Source of the DNA: Mycobacterium sp. GA-1841
Lineage (GTDB): Bacteria > Actinomycetota > Actinomycetes > Mycobacteriales > Mycobacteriaceae
NCBI RefSeq assembly: GCF_001954135.1
Contig: NZ_MBEQ01000024.1
Span: forward strand, 186,001-250,000
Length of the DNA: 64,000 bases
Reading direction: 5' to 3'
Below are positions 1-16,974 of the stretch, piece by piece. The notes below the pieces were generated by a model. The model saw nothing but the letters and a program-made list of their open reading frames with translations, had not been told where the DNA came from and made no database searches. The position numbers were made by a program, and so were the translations under genes. Position 1 is the first letter of the stretch; the number at the start of each line of letters is the position of its first letter.

Positions 1-56
1 GGGTTGTAGTCCTCCAGTGGGGGGACCTGATTGGTGACGACATGTGTATCGACCAT
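1..56 (-). CDS. fadE8: FadE8-like acyl-CoA dehydrogenase, first 19 codons
   Basis: Only the N-terminus lies in the window; the gene runs off the left edge. The visible translation starts MVDTHVVTNQVPPLEDYN, which I recognise as the conserved start of mycobacterial FadE8, an AidB-like acyl-CoA dehydrogenase. A GAGG sequence lies just upstream of the ATG. Synteny supports the call: in M. tuberculosis fadE8 (Rv0672) lies shortly after rpoC and end. The identification depends on 19 residues and recalled family sequence, so the following bases are needed to confirm it. Confidence 0.7.
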   Translation of the reverse strand, partial: MVDTHVVTNQVPPLEDYN

Positions 57-278
57 GACCTCAGTGTTACAAATTTTCGACAACCGCACAATAGTTGTAA
101 TAGTCAGGTCGTTTGGCGTGTCTCACCGTCCGCTTTGTCACGCTGGGGTGACCGTCGAAGCCCGCCGCCACCCCAGCGTGACGCTCGACGGGCGGGGTCG
201 GTTCGGCAGCTCGGGCTCGTCACCCCGGCCTGACTCTCGAGCTCGACGGCCACGCTGACGTGACACAGCGACAGGCGC
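57..278. other. Intergenic region between fadE8 and the PAP2 gene
   Basis: No gene seen. Bases 60-105 are AT-rich for this genome and probably contain the fadE8 promoter; a TATTGT hexamer on the minus strand (near 88-93) fits the mycobacterial TANNNT -10 pattern, but I see no convincing -35. The rest is GC-rich and holds the hairpin listed at 137-182. Confidence 0.4.
137..182 (-). terminator. Hairpin downstream of the PAP2 gene
   Basis: Perfect 14-bp inverted repeat: GTCACGCTGGGGTG (137-150) and its complement at 169-182, with an 18-nt loop. It lies about 97 nt past the stop of the minus-strand PAP2 gene and before fadE8. No T-tract follows, so it would be a mycobacterial-type hairpin terminator without U-run. 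A regulatory palindrome for fadE8 is an alternative. Confidence 0.45.
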
Positions 279-1406
279 TCAGGCCGGGTCGAGTTCGGCG
301 ACGGCCGTCGACTGCGCGTCGTCTCGTTTAACCGGGACAGACCGGCCCGACCGCCACCCCTCATAGCGATGGAGCGCAAACAGCACCACGCCCGCCAAAG
401 TCCAGCCGAGCAGGATGTCGACCACATAATGCTCGGCGGTGTACACCAACGTGAACGCCATGATCAGCGGATAGGCCACCAGGAACGGCCGCCAGCCGCG
501 GTTGACCCGGTTCCACAAGAACACGGCGACGGCGGCGGTCAGCCCGGCGTGCAGGGACGGGATCGCCGCGACGAGATTCACGCTGGCCTGCCCCTGGTCG
601 ATCAGGGCCGTGGCGGTGTGCAGGTTCAGCTTGCCCCAGCCACGCGTGACGATCCGTTCGATCCAGTCGTGTGCGCCGCTCTGACTGTCCTGCATGGCAC
701 CCAGCAGACCGCCGTCGGCGGCCTCCCGCGCCGAGCGGAACATGCAGCGCGGCCCGGACGGTCCGCCGTCGACGTCGTCGGCCGTGCAGCGCGCCGCGGC
801 CCACGGAGGTGCGGCCGGCAGCAGGGCGTAGACGGCCAGCGCCGCAAACGACAGCCCGACGAACAAGCGCACGAACCGCTTCCACTCCTCCCGGTCGCGC
901 AGCCACAACACCCCGGCGACCACGTACGGGAGGATGAAAAACGACATGTAGACGGTGCTGATCACCACTTCCCACCATGGCGGGTGCAGCTGCTTCAACC
1001 GCTCTTGCAACCACACTGTGGGCACGGTGCCGAAAAACATCCAACGATCGGCATCGACCTGCCGGTGCCACAGGGTCGGCCGGCCCACCAGCGTGGCCGC
1101 CCCGCGGCTGAGGTCGTAGGCGGCGAGCACGACCGCGAACGGCAGCCAGTCTCGAATCACGTAGAGCATCCGCCGCCCCTGGCCGATGCTGGCGGCCAGC
1201 AGACCGGTCGCGATGTAGAGCAGCAAAAGCTCACGGTTGAACGCAAAGCCGTCGGTGACAGTCCGGTAGATGACGACCGCGGCCCAGGTCAGAATCGCGG
1301 CGTACCGCAGCAGGCGCAGCCGGCGAGCACGGGTGTCAACGGTCGCCCATTGCGCCGGGGTCTTGTCTGGGGCCTCGCCGGTTACCGAGTCGTCAACCGC
1401 GGTCAC
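279..1406 (-). CDS. PAP2-family membrane phosphatase / inositol phosphotransferase-like protein
   Basis: A 375-residue integral membrane protein with several hydrophobic segments. The C-terminal half carries the two catalytic blocks of the PAP2 superfamily: PSLHAG (about residue 282) and, about 40 residues later, the H-x4-D pattern in EHYVVDILLGW. The loop between membrane segments, the spacing and the length resemble the Aur1/Ipt1-like subgroup, which transfers or hydrolyses phospho-head groups at the membrane; the substrate is not evident. The start is GTG with little Shine-Dalgarno signal. In M. tuberculosis the gene next to end is lpqP, so this position differs. Another lipid phosphatase specificity is possible. 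Confidence 0.8.
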   Translation of the reverse strand: MTAVDDSVTGEAPDKTPAQWATVDTRARRLRLLRYAAILTWAAVVIYRTVTDGFAFNRELLLLYIATGLLAASIGQGRRMLYVIRDWLPFAVVLAAYDLSRGAATLVGRPTLWHRQVDADRWMFFGTVPTVWLQERLKQLHPPWWEVVISTVYMSFFILPYVVAGVLWLRDREEWKRFVRLFVGLSFAALAVYALLPAAPPWAAARCTADDVDGGPSGPRCMFRSAREAADGGLLGAMQDSQSGAHDWIERIVTRGWGKLNLHTATALIDQGQASVNLVAAIPSLHAGLTAAVAVFLWNRVNRGWRPFLVAYPLIMAFTLVYTAEHYVVDILLGWTLAGVVLFALHRYEGWRSGRSVPVKRDDAQSTAVAELDPA

Positions 1407-1472
1407 AGAGGCGACGTTAGTTCACCTGGTCGTCGCCGTGCGGTTGAAAACGGTTCAGGTTCTCTAATGCGG

Positions 1473-2225
1473 TCAGCCGGCGTGCTCGCGCAGGAATGCG
1501 ATGTCGTCCTTGCGTCCGGCCTCGGCGGTCTCGCAGATCACCGGCGCGTCGGCCGCCTTGACCACCGCGGCCAGCAACTGCGGATCGATCTGGCCGGCCC
1601 CGAAATTGGCGTGCCGGTCAGCGCCGGAGCCGGCGGCGTCACGGGAATCGTTGCAGTGCACCAGATCGATGCGCCCGGTGATCGCCTTGATCCGGTCCAC
1701 CGCGTCGATCAAGGCCTCCCCCGCCGCCCAGGCGTGGCAGGTGTCCAGGCAGAAACCGATCCCTTTGTCCCCGATGCTGTCCCACAACCTGGCGATGGTG
1801 TCGAAGTGCCGGGCCATGGCGTGGTCACCGCCGGCGGTGTTCTCCAAATACACCGGCACGTCGGTGTTCAGGTAGTCAAGCGCCTTGGCCCAGCGTTCGA
1901 ACCCGGCCTCCATGTCGTTGTCGTCGGCATGGCCGCCGTGCACGATCAGCGCCGTTGCGCCGATCTCGGCGGCGGCGTCGCACGTGTCCTGCAGGATCTT
2001 GCGGGACGGGATGCGGACCCGGTTGTTGGCCGAGGCCACGTTGATCAGATAGGGAGCGTGAACGTACAACGGCACGGTGGACGCCTTGAGAGTTTCGGCA
2101 TCCTCACGCGGCTTGGGCTTCTTCCAGCTCTGCGGATTGCCGAGGAAGAACTGGACGACGTCGGCCCCGTCGGCGGCGGCCGCGGCCAATGGATCGGTGT
2201 TGTCTACATGCGAGCCGATGAGCAC
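1473..2225 (-). CDS. nfo: Deoxyribonuclease IV (endonuclease IV)
   Basis: AP endonuclease of base-excision repair that cuts DNA 5' of abasic sites using three zinc ions in a TIM barrel. The 250-residue protein starts [20 protein letters not shown] after a GTG start and keeps the AP2 signatures: [58 protein letters not shown] and the metal-binding glutamate in VICETAEAG. The start at 2225 is chosen because the family begins at this position; the frame stays open upstream but that part looks non-coding. In M. tuberculosis the orthologue (Rv0670, end) also lies just downstream of rpoC; here the urease operon separates them. Confidence 0.93.
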   Translation of the reverse strand: MLIGSHVDNTDPLAAAAADGADVVQFFLGNPQSWKKPKPREDAETLKASTVPLYVHAPYLINVASANNRVRIPSRKILQDTCDAAAEIGATALIVHGGHADDNDMEAGFERWAKALDYLNTDVPVYLENTAGGDHAMARHFDTIARLWDSIGDKGIGFCLDTCHAWAAGEALIDAVDRIKAITGRIDLVHCNDSRDAAGSGADRHANFGAGQIDPQLLAAVVKAADAPVICETAEAGRKDDIAFLREHAG

Positions 2226-2257
2226 GCCGCCAAGTCTAGGCGGGCCCGACGACATCC

Positions 2258-3181
2258 CTATCCCTTGCGCAGGTCCGGTGCCGGCGCACCGAGCAGCGCC
2301 AGCCGGGCCGACTGCCAACCGACCCGCACGGCCGCGGCCACCGACCGCGTCGAGTGCCCGAGAATTCGCACACCAACGCCGCACTCGGATGGCAACGCGC
2401 TCACCCCGGCCAGCACATCTCGACACGAACCGAGCGCGTCAACCAACACGGCGGTCAACTCCGACAGCCGATCCGACGGGGCAAGCACAAACAAAGCCAC
2501 GTGCACGGCAAAGCCGCCCAGCCGTGCCGGGGTGTCGGCACGGCCGGCCGACGACCCGAAGCACAACGTGTCCGACAGCAAGAGTTCGCCACTCGGCCGA
2601 TGCAGCACCGTCGTCGTCCAGTACAGGTCATAGTCGTGGTATTCACCGGCGCGACCGGGCATCAAGGTCTCGGCGAAGAACACGGTCGCAGTGGGATCGA
2701 CAACCAACCTGTTGCTGCCGTAGAACCGGCTGCCCTTGAACGGGATCACCGGATCCGGCAGGTACTCCACCACGCTGCCTGCACCGGCGCAGATGTTGAC
2801 CTGTTGGACGGCATAGCCGGCGTCCATGCCGTAGATCTTGGTGGCCGACTGTGTCGTCACATGCACCTGCGCGCCGGCCGAGACGTCGATGTCGATGCGC
2901 AGGCGGTCGCCCTGGAGGATGCCGTCGCCGTGCTGCTGTAGGTAGAGAAACGCCATACCCGGATGTTGCGGATCGAGGTACAGCGGCCGCAGTAGGTACA
3001 GCGGCGTGCGGTGGAACTGGCGGACGATACGGGTGGCCCCGGCCACGACGGCGGCATCGATGTCGAGCAGCCCGACAGCGCCCATGCCGTCGGCCGGATA
3101 CTGCGCGAAGACGGCGGGCAGCCGTGGCGGTGTCCACCACTGGGCGTCCCGGCGGCGCTCAGCACGCGTGACGGCGCCCAC
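2258..3181 (-). CDS. ureD: Urease accessory protein UreD
   Basis: UreD (UreH) is the scaffold of the UreD-UreF-UreG complex that carbamylates the active-site lysine and loads nickel into urease. Family features are visible: the [15 protein letters not shown] block, [18 protein letters not shown], and [21 protein letters not shown]. The length of 307 residues is longer than the short mycobacterial form I recall for M. tuberculosis (about 208) and nearer to the usual bacterial UreD. The start is GTG, one base after the TAG stop of ureG, so the two are almost certainly co-translated. It is the last gene of the operon, 32 nt before nfo. Confidence 0.9.
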   Translation of the reverse strand: MGAVTRAERRRDAQWWTPPRLPAVFAQYPADGMGAVGLLDIDAAVVAGATRIVRQFHRTPLYLLRPLYLDPQHPGMAFLYLQQHGDGILQGDRLRIDIDVSAGAQVHVTTQSATKIYGMDAGYAVQQVNICAGAGSVVEYLPDPVIPFKGSRFYGSNRLVVDPTATVFFAETLMPGRAGEYHDYDLYWTTTVLHRPSGELLLSDTLCFGSSAGRADTPARLGGFAVHVALFVLAPSDRLSELTAVLVDALGSCRDVLAGVSALPSECGVGVRILGHSTRSVAAAVRVGWQSARLALLGAPAPDLRKG

Positions 3182-3182
3182 G

Positions 3183-3866
3183 CTAGGCCCGGGTAGGTCG
3201 AAGCAGATCGGCCCGACTCAGGTGATCGAGCACCTGATCCAGACCCTGCCCGCTGAAACAGTCGGTGAACACGAACGGCCTGTCCTGCCGCACCGCCGCG
3301 GCGTCGCGGGCCATCACCGCCGGGTCGGCATGCACGTACGGTGCAATGTCGATCTTGTTGATCACCAACAGATCCGACGCGGTGATGCCCGGTCCGCGTT
3401 TGCGCGGAATCTTGTCGCCTTCGCCGACATCGATGACGAAGATGAAATAGTCCGCCAACGCTCGGCTGTAGGTCAGCGTGAGGTTGTCACCGCCGGATTC
3501 GAGCAACACCAGATCGGCATCGGGGAACCGCCCGGTCAGTTGTTGCACGGCATCCAAATTCATCGTCGGGTCATCGCGCACGGCGGTATGCGGACACGAC
3601 CCGGTTTCCACACCGACCACCCGATCCGGATCGAGCACACCGGCCAGGGCGCCACGGACGTGTTGGGCATCCTCCTGGGTGAAGATGTCGTTGGTGACCA
3701 CGACGGGACGGTGGCCCCGCGCAACCAGCCGTGGCACCAATGCCTCGATCAGCGCGGTCTTACCGGACCCCACCGGCCCGCCGATGCCGATTCTGGGTAC
3801 GTCGCCGCCGAGACGCGGCAACGTACCGAGGTCGGCCAGCGCGTGACTGTGACTGTGTTCGGCCAT
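3183..3866 (-). CDS. ureG: Urease accessory GTPase UreG
   Basis: SIMIBI-class GTPase that delivers nickel during urease maturation. The 227-residue protein has a P-loop [11 protein letters not shown] near residue 29, the nickel/zinc-binding CPH motif in [11 protein letters not shown], the ESGGDNL block, the [16 protein letters not shown] switch region and the guanine-specificity NKID motif. The N-terminus has a short histidine pattern (EHSHSH) that may help bind metal, which could matter because no UreE metallochaperone gene is present. AGGAG lies a few bases before the ATG. It follows ureF after 16 nt. Confidence 0.95.
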   Translation of the reverse strand: MAEHSHSHALADLGTLPRLGGDVPRIGIGGPVGSGKTALIEALVPRLVARGHRPVVVTNDIFTQEDAQHVRGALAGVLDPDRVVGVETGSCPHTAVRDDPTMNLDAVQQLTGRFPDADLVLLESGGDNLTLTYSRALADYFIFVIDVGEGDKIPRKRGPGITASDLLVINKIDIAPYVHADPAVMARDAAAVRQDRPFVFTDCFSGQGLDQVLDHLSRADLLRPTRA

Positions 3867-3882
3867 CTCATCTCCTGTCGTA

Positions 3883-4587
3883 CTAGGTGCTGAACAGGCG
3901 CAGCGACGCCTGCTCGTGCCTCATGTTCATCACGTCGATCAGCGGCACGCAGCTGCTCAGCTCGTCCAATTCCGCATCGACCACCCGCTGCGACGTCTCC
4001 CGCAGCAGGCTCCGGCTGCCGTGCAGAATCGCTTGCGCCACCCGGTGATCCGCGATGTCGAGCCGCACCGCGGCGTTGAGCCAACCAGCCATGAAGGCGT
4101 ACAACTCGGTGGCCGCCGCGTGGATGAGCGGCACTCCGAGTTCGGCCAGCAGTAGACCCATCACCACCGCGGCGTTGCCCGGCGCGGTGGTGGCCGCCAC
4201 CGCCGCCCGATGACGTGCCGTGGCCGCACCGCCGAAAACGCCACTGGCGGTGGCCAACAACTGCCGTCCGGTGCGCGTCGACGCGTCGCGTGCCTCCCTC
4301 GTCAACTTCACCGCGGTCAGCCGGCGATCCGCCTCGATCGCCAACGCCTCATGTCCGTCGGCGGCGGCGCGGTGGGCATACGCCAACGCGATGCCGTCGC
4401 TCGGCGCGAAACCGTGCCGCAACTGATCCGCCAAAAACCCGCCGAGCGTGCCGATGTCGGTCGACCGCGTGATCACACCGTGTTGAACAAGTGACTCCAG
4501 GCCATGCGACAACGTGTAGCGCCCACTGGGAAACGACGCATCTGCCAGTTGCAGTGCGCTGATGAAGCCCGGTATCGAGTCAGACAA
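3883..4587 (-). CDS. ureF: Urease accessory protein UreF
   Basis: All-helical accessory protein that binds UreD and gates UreG activity during nickel insertion. The 234-residue product has the family opening [21 protein letters not shown] and later [20 protein letters not shown] and [11 protein letters not shown] near the C-terminus. No ATG or GTG is available at the right place; a TTG at 4587, which overlaps the last 8 nt of ureC, gives the expected N-terminus and I chose it. The overlap implies translational coupling to ureC. Confidence 0.88.
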   Translation of the reverse strand: MSDSIPGFISALQLADASFPSGRYTLSHGLESLVQHGVITRSTDIGTLGGFLADQLRHGFAPSDGIALAYAHRAAADGHEALAIEADRRLTAVKLTREARDASTRTGRQLLATASGVFGGAATARHRAAVAATTAPGNAAVVMGLLLAELGVPLIHAAATELYAFMAGWLNAAVRLDIADHRVAQAILHGSRSLLRETSQRVVDAELDELSSCVPLIDVMNMRHEQASLRLFST

Positions 4588-6298
4588 TGTAGTACAACTG
4601 CGACATCGACACCCGGTCGGCCGGTTCCACGGTGGCCCGCTCACCGTCGAGGTAAACCTGAAACGTCTCCGGGTCGATGCGGATGTCCGGAGTTGCGTTG
4701 TTGCGCACCATCTGTTTCTTGCCGACAGCCCGGCAACCACGCACCGGCTCCACCCAACGGTCCAGGCCGATCCGTTCCGGTATTCCGGCGGCCACGGCCG
4801 AGGCCGACATGAACGTCATCGACGTGCGGGCTGCAGCCGCCGTCTCGCTGCCGAACATGGGGCGCAACAGCACCGGTTCGGGTGTCGGGATCGAGGCACT
4901 GGGATCACCCATCATGGCCCAGGCCACCATCCCGCCCTTGACGACGAACTTGGGCTTCACGCCGAACGTGTTGGTCGGCCACAACACAATGTCGGCGATC
5001 TTGCCGGTCTCCAACGAGCCGACGAGGTGGGCAATGCCATGTGCCAGAGCCGGGTTGATGGTGTACTTGGCCAGATAGCGCAATATTCGGCCGTTGTCGT
5101 GTTCGGCGGTGTCTCCGTCCGAGGGCCCGGTCTGTTGTTTCATCTTGTCGGCTGTGCGCCAGGCGGTGGTGACGGTATCGCCGATGCGGCCCATCGCCTG
5201 CGAATCCGACGAATACATCGACAACACGCCACGATCCTGCAAGACATCCTCGGCCGCCTCGGTTTCACCGCGGATGCGCGACTGCGCGAACGCGATGTCC
5301 TCCGGGTTCTGCGGATTGAGGTGGTGGGTGACCGTCGTCATGTAGAAAAGGTTGTCGGTGGTGTCCGTGGTGTACGGCCGGGTCGGATTGGTCGACGAGG
5401 GAAGCACATTCGGCAGTGCCGCGATCGCCATGATGTCGGGTGCGTGGCCGCCGCCGGCACCCTCGGTGTGATAGGTGTGAATCGTCCTGCCATTGATCGC
5501 ATCGATGGTCTCGGAGAGATAGCCGCACTCGTTGAGCGAATCGGTGTGGATGGCCACCTGAACGTCGTAGTCGTCGGCGACGGACAGCGCACAATCGATG
5601 ACGGCCGGCGTCGCACCCCAGTCCTCGTGCACCTTCAGGCCGCAAGTTCCCGCGTCCAGTTGCTCGACCAACGCGGCCGGACGGCTGCTGTTCCCCTTAC
5701 CGAGCAACCCGACATTGACCGGAAAGCCCGCCGTTGCCTGGAGCATCCGCGCGATATTCCAGGGTCCCGGAGTGCAGGTGGTGCCCTTGGACCCGTCCGC
5801 AGGTCCGGTGCCGCCGCCGATAAGTGTGGTGATGCCGTTGGACAGGGCGTGTGGCACCTGCGCGGCACTGAGGAAGTGCACGTGTGCGTCGACGCCGCCG
5901 GCCGTCGCCACCAGTCCCTCGCCCGAAATCACCTCGGTGCCCGCGCCGATCACCAACGCCGGATCGACACCGTCCTGGAGGTAAGGATTGCCCGCTTGAC
6001 CGACGCCTGCGATCCTTCCGTCCTTGATTCCGATGTCCGCCTTGACGATTCCGAGAATGGGGTCCATCACGATCGCCGCGGTGATGACAAGGTCGAGTGC
6101 GCCGTCGGCATTGCGGATGCCGGGTGCCTGACCCATGCCGTCCCGGACCGTCTTGCCGCCGCCATATACGACCTCTTCGCCCGGAGTGAGCAGGCTGCGT
6201 TCGACCTGGGCGATCAATTCGGTGTCGGCGAGCCGGAAGCGGTCACCGACGGTGGGGCCGTACAGCGAGACGTACGTACGCCGTGGGATCGAGCTCAT
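4580..6298 (-). CDS. ureC: Urease alpha subunit UreC, atypical flap residue
   Basis: Catalytic nickel subunit of urease (urea to ammonia and carbamate), 572 residues, normal length. Metal ligands and catalytic residues are present: H139 and H141 in DAHVHF, the carbamylated lysine K222 and H224 in [10 protein letters not shown]251 in IHTDSLNE, H277 in HTEGAGGGH, the catalytic H325, R341 in SRIR and D365 in SSDSQAMG. The mobile flap normally reads MVCHHL; here it is TVTHHL, so the conserved cysteine (Cys319 in Klebsiella numbering) is T324. The segment before the flap (TDNLFYM) also differs from the common form. The ATG overlaps the ureB stop by 4 nt. This looks like a distinct urease lineage rather than a damaged gene. 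Confidence 0.94.
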   Translation of the reverse strand: MSSIPRRTYVSLYGPTVGDRFRLADTELIAQVERSLLTPGEEVVYGGGKTVRDGMGQAPGIRNADGALDLVITAAIVMDPILGIVKADIGIKDGRIAGVGQAGNPYLQDGVDPALVIGAGTEVISGEGLVATAGGVDAHVHFLSAAQVPHALSNGITTLIGGGTGPADGSKGTTCTPGPWNIARMLQATAGFPVNVGLLGKGNSSRPAALVEQLDAGTCGLKVHEDWGATPAVIDCALSVADDYDVQVAIHTDSLNECGYLSETIDAINGRTIHTYHTEGAGGGHAPDIMAIAALPNVLPSSTNPTRPYTTDTTDNLFYMTTVTHHLNPQNPEDIAFAQSRIRGETEAAEDVLQDRGVLSMYSSDSQAMGRIGDTVTTAWRTADKMKQQTGPSDGDTAEHDNGRILRYLAKYTINPALAHGIAHLVGSLETGKIADIVLWPTNTFGVKPKFVVKGGMVAWAMMGDPSASIPTPEPVLLRPMFGSETAAAARTSMTFMSASAVAAGIPERIGLDRWVEPVRGCRAVGKKQMVRNNATPDIRIDPETFQVYLDGERATVEPADRVSMSQLYYIV

Positions 6299-6681
6299 GA
6301 CGAAACCTCGTGATCCATACCGAGGTAGCCACCATCACTGGCACGCCGCAACGCCCGCCTCGCGGTGTGTTCGGCGGTCACCGCACCACCTACCAACTCG
6401 TTGAAACCGAGAATCCGCTGTGAACCACCGAAATCGACCAGATCCACTTCCTTTTCGTCGCCGGGTTCGAATCGGACGGCCTTTCCGGCGGGCACGTCGA
6501 GGCGTTTGCCCAACGCCCGCGGACGGTCGAAGTCCAGCGCCCGGTTCACTTCGAAAAAGTGGTAATGCGAACCGATCTGGATGGGCCGGTCGCCGGTGTT
6601 CTTCACGAGCAGTTTTGTGACCGGTCGGCCCGCGTTGATTTCGACGGGTTCGTCGCTGATGAACCATTCACCGGGAATCAT
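6295..6681 (-). CDS. ureB: Urease beta subunit UreB
   Basis: Structural beta subunit of urease, 128 residues. It has the family opening MIPGEWF, the [20 protein letters not shown] block, the [19 protein letters not shown] strand and [11 protein letters not shown]. The C-terminal about 25 residues (from TARRALRR) extend beyond a minimal UreB. The start has a GAGGCGGC Shine-Dalgarno region and follows ureA after 21 nt. The stop overlaps the ureC start (ATGA), so subunit synthesis is coupled. Confidence 0.95.
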   Translation of the reverse strand: MIPGEWFISDEPVEINAGRPVTKLLVKNTGDRPIQIGSHYHFFEVNRALDFDRPRALGKRLDVPAGKAVRFEPGDEKEVDLVDFGGSQRILGFNELVGGAVTAEHTARRALRRASDGGYLGMDHEVSS

Positions 6682-6702
6682 GCCGCCTCGTTTCAGTTCG
6701 GA

Positions 6703-7092
6703 TCAGGGAATGGGATTGGATACCGAAATCAACTGACTGCCGGTCTTGAATGTCGCCTCGATCTGAACCAGCGTCACCAACTCGGGCACGCCCGGCATGA
6801 CGTCGTCGCGGGTGAGGACTTGTTTGCCCAATTCGATGGCATCGGCCACGGATGCGCCGTCGCGGGCCGCCTCGAGCAGAGCTTCGCAGATCAGCGCGAT
6901 GGCCTCCGGAAAATTGAGCTTGGTTCCGCGTTGTTTTCGCCGCCGGGCCAGGTCGGCAACCTGGTAGATGACGAGTTTCTCGGTCTCCCTCGGCGAGAGC
7001 ATGAGCGCAGAGATCCAGGTCTCGGTACCAGGGGTCGATGTGGTCGCCATGGTCGACTCGCCGGACTCCCGATGACCGTCCTGGTGTGCCAC
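6703..7092 (-). CDS. ureA: Urease gamma subunit UreA with N-terminal extension
   Basis: Structural gamma subunit of urease. The core from LMLSPRETEKL to ISVSNPIP is the normal 100-residue UreA with LARRRKQRGTKLNFPEAIALI, EAARDGASVADA, VLTRDDVMPGVPEL and VQIEATF. About 25-28 residues precede it, which is unusual. I chose the GTG at 7092 because a GGAGG (7098-7102) sits 5 nt upstream; an ATG at 7050 would still leave a 14-residue extension but has only a weak Shine-Dalgarno. It is the first gene of the operon and lies 120 nt after rpoC. I see no convincing own promoter, so leaky read-through from the rpoC terminator is possible. Confidence 0.9.
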   Translation of the reverse strand: MAHQDGHRESGESTMATTSTPGTETWISALMLSPRETEKLVIYQVADLARRRKQRGTKLNFPEAIALICEALLEAARDGASVADAIELGKQVLTRDDVMPGVPELVTLVQIEATFKTGSQLISVSNPIP

Positions 7093-7164
7093 GCTCGCCT
7101 CCACTTCGCCGAGCCCCGGTTACCCCTGGCCGGGTCCGTTAAACAACATCGGCGACCGTGCACG

Positions 7165-7204
7165 AAAAAGCCCCCGACTCCCAAAACGGGAGCGGGGGCT
7201 TTTC
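7165..7204 (-). terminator. Intrinsic terminator of rpoBC
   Basis: GC-rich stem with a left arm at 7169-7182 and a right arm at 7188-7200, one bulged A, an AAAAC loop, and on the minus strand a run of five T directly after the stem. This is a textbook intrinsic terminator 9 nt past the rpoC stop and separates rpoBC from the urease operon. Confidence 0.88.
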
Positions 7205-7212
7205 CGAACCAA

Positions 7213-15178
<7,966 letters not shown>

Positions 15179-15211
15179 AATCAGGCCGGACCCTTGGGGT
15201 CCGGCCTGATT
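15179..15211 (-). terminator. Terminator of mceG
   Basis: Perfect 15-bp inverted repeat: AATCAGGCCGGACCC (15179-15193) and its complement (15197-15211) with a 3-nt loop, starting 9 nt past the mceG stop. On the minus strand it is followed by TTGTGT, a poor T-tract, so it is a strong hairpin with a weak tail. Confidence 0.82.
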
Positions 15212-15219
15212 GCTGAAAC

Positions 15220-16314
15220 TCAGTTCTGCTGCGTCTGCTGCGGTACTTCGATGACGCCGGTCGGGGCGTCATCCTCGACCACCCGGTGGTGGCGCGTGGT
15301 CGGCTCATCGCCGAACTCGTGCGTCGCGTACTTGTGGGTGCCGTCTAGGTCGTCGAGGATCGCGGCCTGGGCGGCCGGCGGCAGGGTGTGCAGGATCTCG
15401 CGCACCCGGGCCTGACGACGGGCCACGCCCTGACGCTCGGGCATACCCGGGGTCGCGGTGAGCTGCGGCGGCACGCCCTCGATCTCCTCGACACCACCGT
15501 CGTGCTGGCCGGCATCCAACATCGCCTGCTCGGCGGCCGCGGTCGCCTCGTCCTTCTCCTCGGACATGCCGATCGGGCCGATCCGACGACCGTTGAGGAA
15601 CTGCTTGACGACGGGCTCCTCACTGGTCAGCAGCACCTCACGGGGGCCGAACATGACCAGCTGCTTGCGGAACAGCATGCCGATGTTGTCCGGCACCGTA
15701 CGGGCGATGTTGATGTTGTGCGTCACGATCAGCACCGTCGCGTCGATCTGGGCGTTGATGTCGATCAGCAGCTGACTCAGATAGGCGGTACGCACCGGGT
15801 CCAGACCGGAGTCCGGCTCGTCACACAGGATGATCTGCGGGTCGAGCACCAGGGCGCGGGCCAGGCCGGCACGCTTGCGCATACCGCCGGAGATCTCACC
15901 GGGGAACTTGTGCCCGTCATTGGGCATACCGACGAGCTCGAGCTTCTCCATCACGATGTTGCGGATTTCGCTCTCGCTCTTCTTCGTGTGCTCACGCAAC
16001 GGGAAGGCGGTGTTGTCATAGATGTTCATCGAGCCGAACAGCGCGCCGTCCTGGAACAGCACGCCGAACAGGGTCCGGATCTCGTAGAGTTCCTTGGCCG
16101 AGCACTCCAGGATGTTGGTGCCGTCGATGATGATCTCGCCGCGCTCGGGGCGCAGCAGGCCGATCAGAGACTTCAGGAACACCGACTTACCGGTACCCGA
16201 CGGACCCAGCAGCACACTGACCTCGCCGGCGGGGATCGACATCGTGACGTCTTCCCAGATCTTTGACGATCCGAAAGATTTACTCAGCCCCGTCACATCG
16301 ATTTGGACGCCCAT
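15220..16314 (-). CDS. mkl: MceG (Mkl) ATPase of Mce lipid transporters
   Basis: ABC-type ATPase that powers the mycobacterial Mce lipid/sterol importers. The 364-residue protein has Walker A GPSGTGKSVFLK, Q-loop LFQDGALFG, signature SGGMRKRAGLARAL, Walker B IILCDEPDSGLDP and the H-loop VTHNINIA. The MlaF/MceG family is recognised by RTLFGVLFQDGALF. A C-terminal extension of about 110 residues (from MSEEKDEATAAAEQ to the glutamine-rich end PQQTQQN) is typical of MceG and is thought to contact the permease. The ATG at 16314 has GGAAGGA upstream. Orthologue of Rv0655, in the same relative position between rplL and rpoB. Confidence 0.95.
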   Translation of the reverse strand: MGVQIDVTGLSKSFGSSKIWEDVTMSIPAGEVSVLLGPSGTGKSVFLKSLIGLLRPERGEIIIDGTNILECSAKELYEIRTLFGVLFQDGALFGSMNIYDNTAFPLREHTKKSESEIRNIVMEKLELVGMPNDGHKFPGEISGGMRKRAGLARALVLDPQIILCDEPDSGLDPVRTAYLSQLLIDINAQIDATVLIVTHNINIARTVPDNIGMLFRKQLVMFGPREVLLTSEEPVVKQFLNGRRIGPIGMSEEKDEATAAAEQAMLDAGQHDGGVEEIEGVPPQLTATPGMPERQGVARRQARVREILHTLPPAAQAAILDDLDGTHKYATHEFGDEPTTRHHRVVEDDAPTGVIEVPQQTQQN

Positions 16315-16456
16315 CAAAGATCCTTCCGCCTACGGCTCACCCCGCCACCTGCTGCGGCCTGTGGCTTGAGTCACCATAGCGCACGGCGTACCACCCACAC
16401 GTGCTTGTCCCTATATACCCGGTGCACTTTCAGACCAATCGTGCGTGAACAGCAAA

Positions 16457-16488
16457 GAACCCCCGAATCCGGGAGGATTCGGGGGTTC
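16457..16488 (-). terminator. Terminator of rplJL
   Basis: Perfect 14-bp stem, GAACCCCCGAATCC (16457-16470) with its complement (16475-16488) and a GGGA loop, 18 nt past the rplL stop. On the minus strand it is followed by TTTGCTG. Confidence 0.85.
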
Positions 16489-16506
16489 GTGCGGTCCAGT
16501 TGTGGA

Positions 16507-16893
16507 CTACTTGACGGTGACGCTGGCGCCGGCGGCCTCGAGCTTGGCCTTGGCGTCCTCGGCGGCTTCCTTGGAGACCTTCTCCAGCAGCGGCTTGGGA
16601 GCGCCGTCGACCAGATCCTTGGCTTCCTTCAGGCCCAGGCCGGAGACGATCTCGCGGACGACCTTGATGACGCCGATCTTCTTGTCGCCGGCACCCTCGA
16701 GGATGACGTCGAACTCGGACTGCTCCTCGGCGGCCTCGGCGGCGGCCGGGGCGGCACCCGCGGCGGCAACGGCGACCGGAGCGGCAGCGGTGACCTCGAA
16801 GACCTCTTCGAACTGCTTCACGAACTCAGAGAGCTCCAGCAGGGTCATTTCCTTGAAAGCGTCGAGCAGTTCGTCGGTGGACAGCTTGGCCAT
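16507..16893 (-). CDS. rplL: 50S ribosomal protein L7/L12
   Basis: Stalk protein of the large subunit that recruits translation factors; 128 residues. N-terminal dimerisation domain [21 protein letters not shown], an alanine-rich hinge (about residues 38-55), and the C-terminal factor-binding domain with [20 protein letters not shown] and [11 protein letters not shown]. Second gene of the rplJ-rplL operon, 81 nt after rplJ. Confidence 0.98.
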   Translation of the reverse strand: MAKLSTDELLDAFKEMTLLELSEFVKQFEEVFEVTAAAPVAVAAAGAAPAAAEAAEEQSEFDVILEGAGDKKIGVIKVVREIVSGLGLKEAKDLVDGAPKPLLEKVSKEAAEDAKAKLEAAGASVTVK

Positions 16894-16974
16894 GTTTATG
16901 GTCCTTCCTGATTTTTCTTACAGATGTTGGGTGGTTTGTGCGGTTGCGGTTACGCGACAGCGGTTGAGCAGCTA

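Noticed and set aside
369..2633. Long open frame on the plus strand across PAP2 and nfo
   Set aside because: It is the antisense of two recognised genes and has a repetitive arginine, histidine and glycine composition without any domain.
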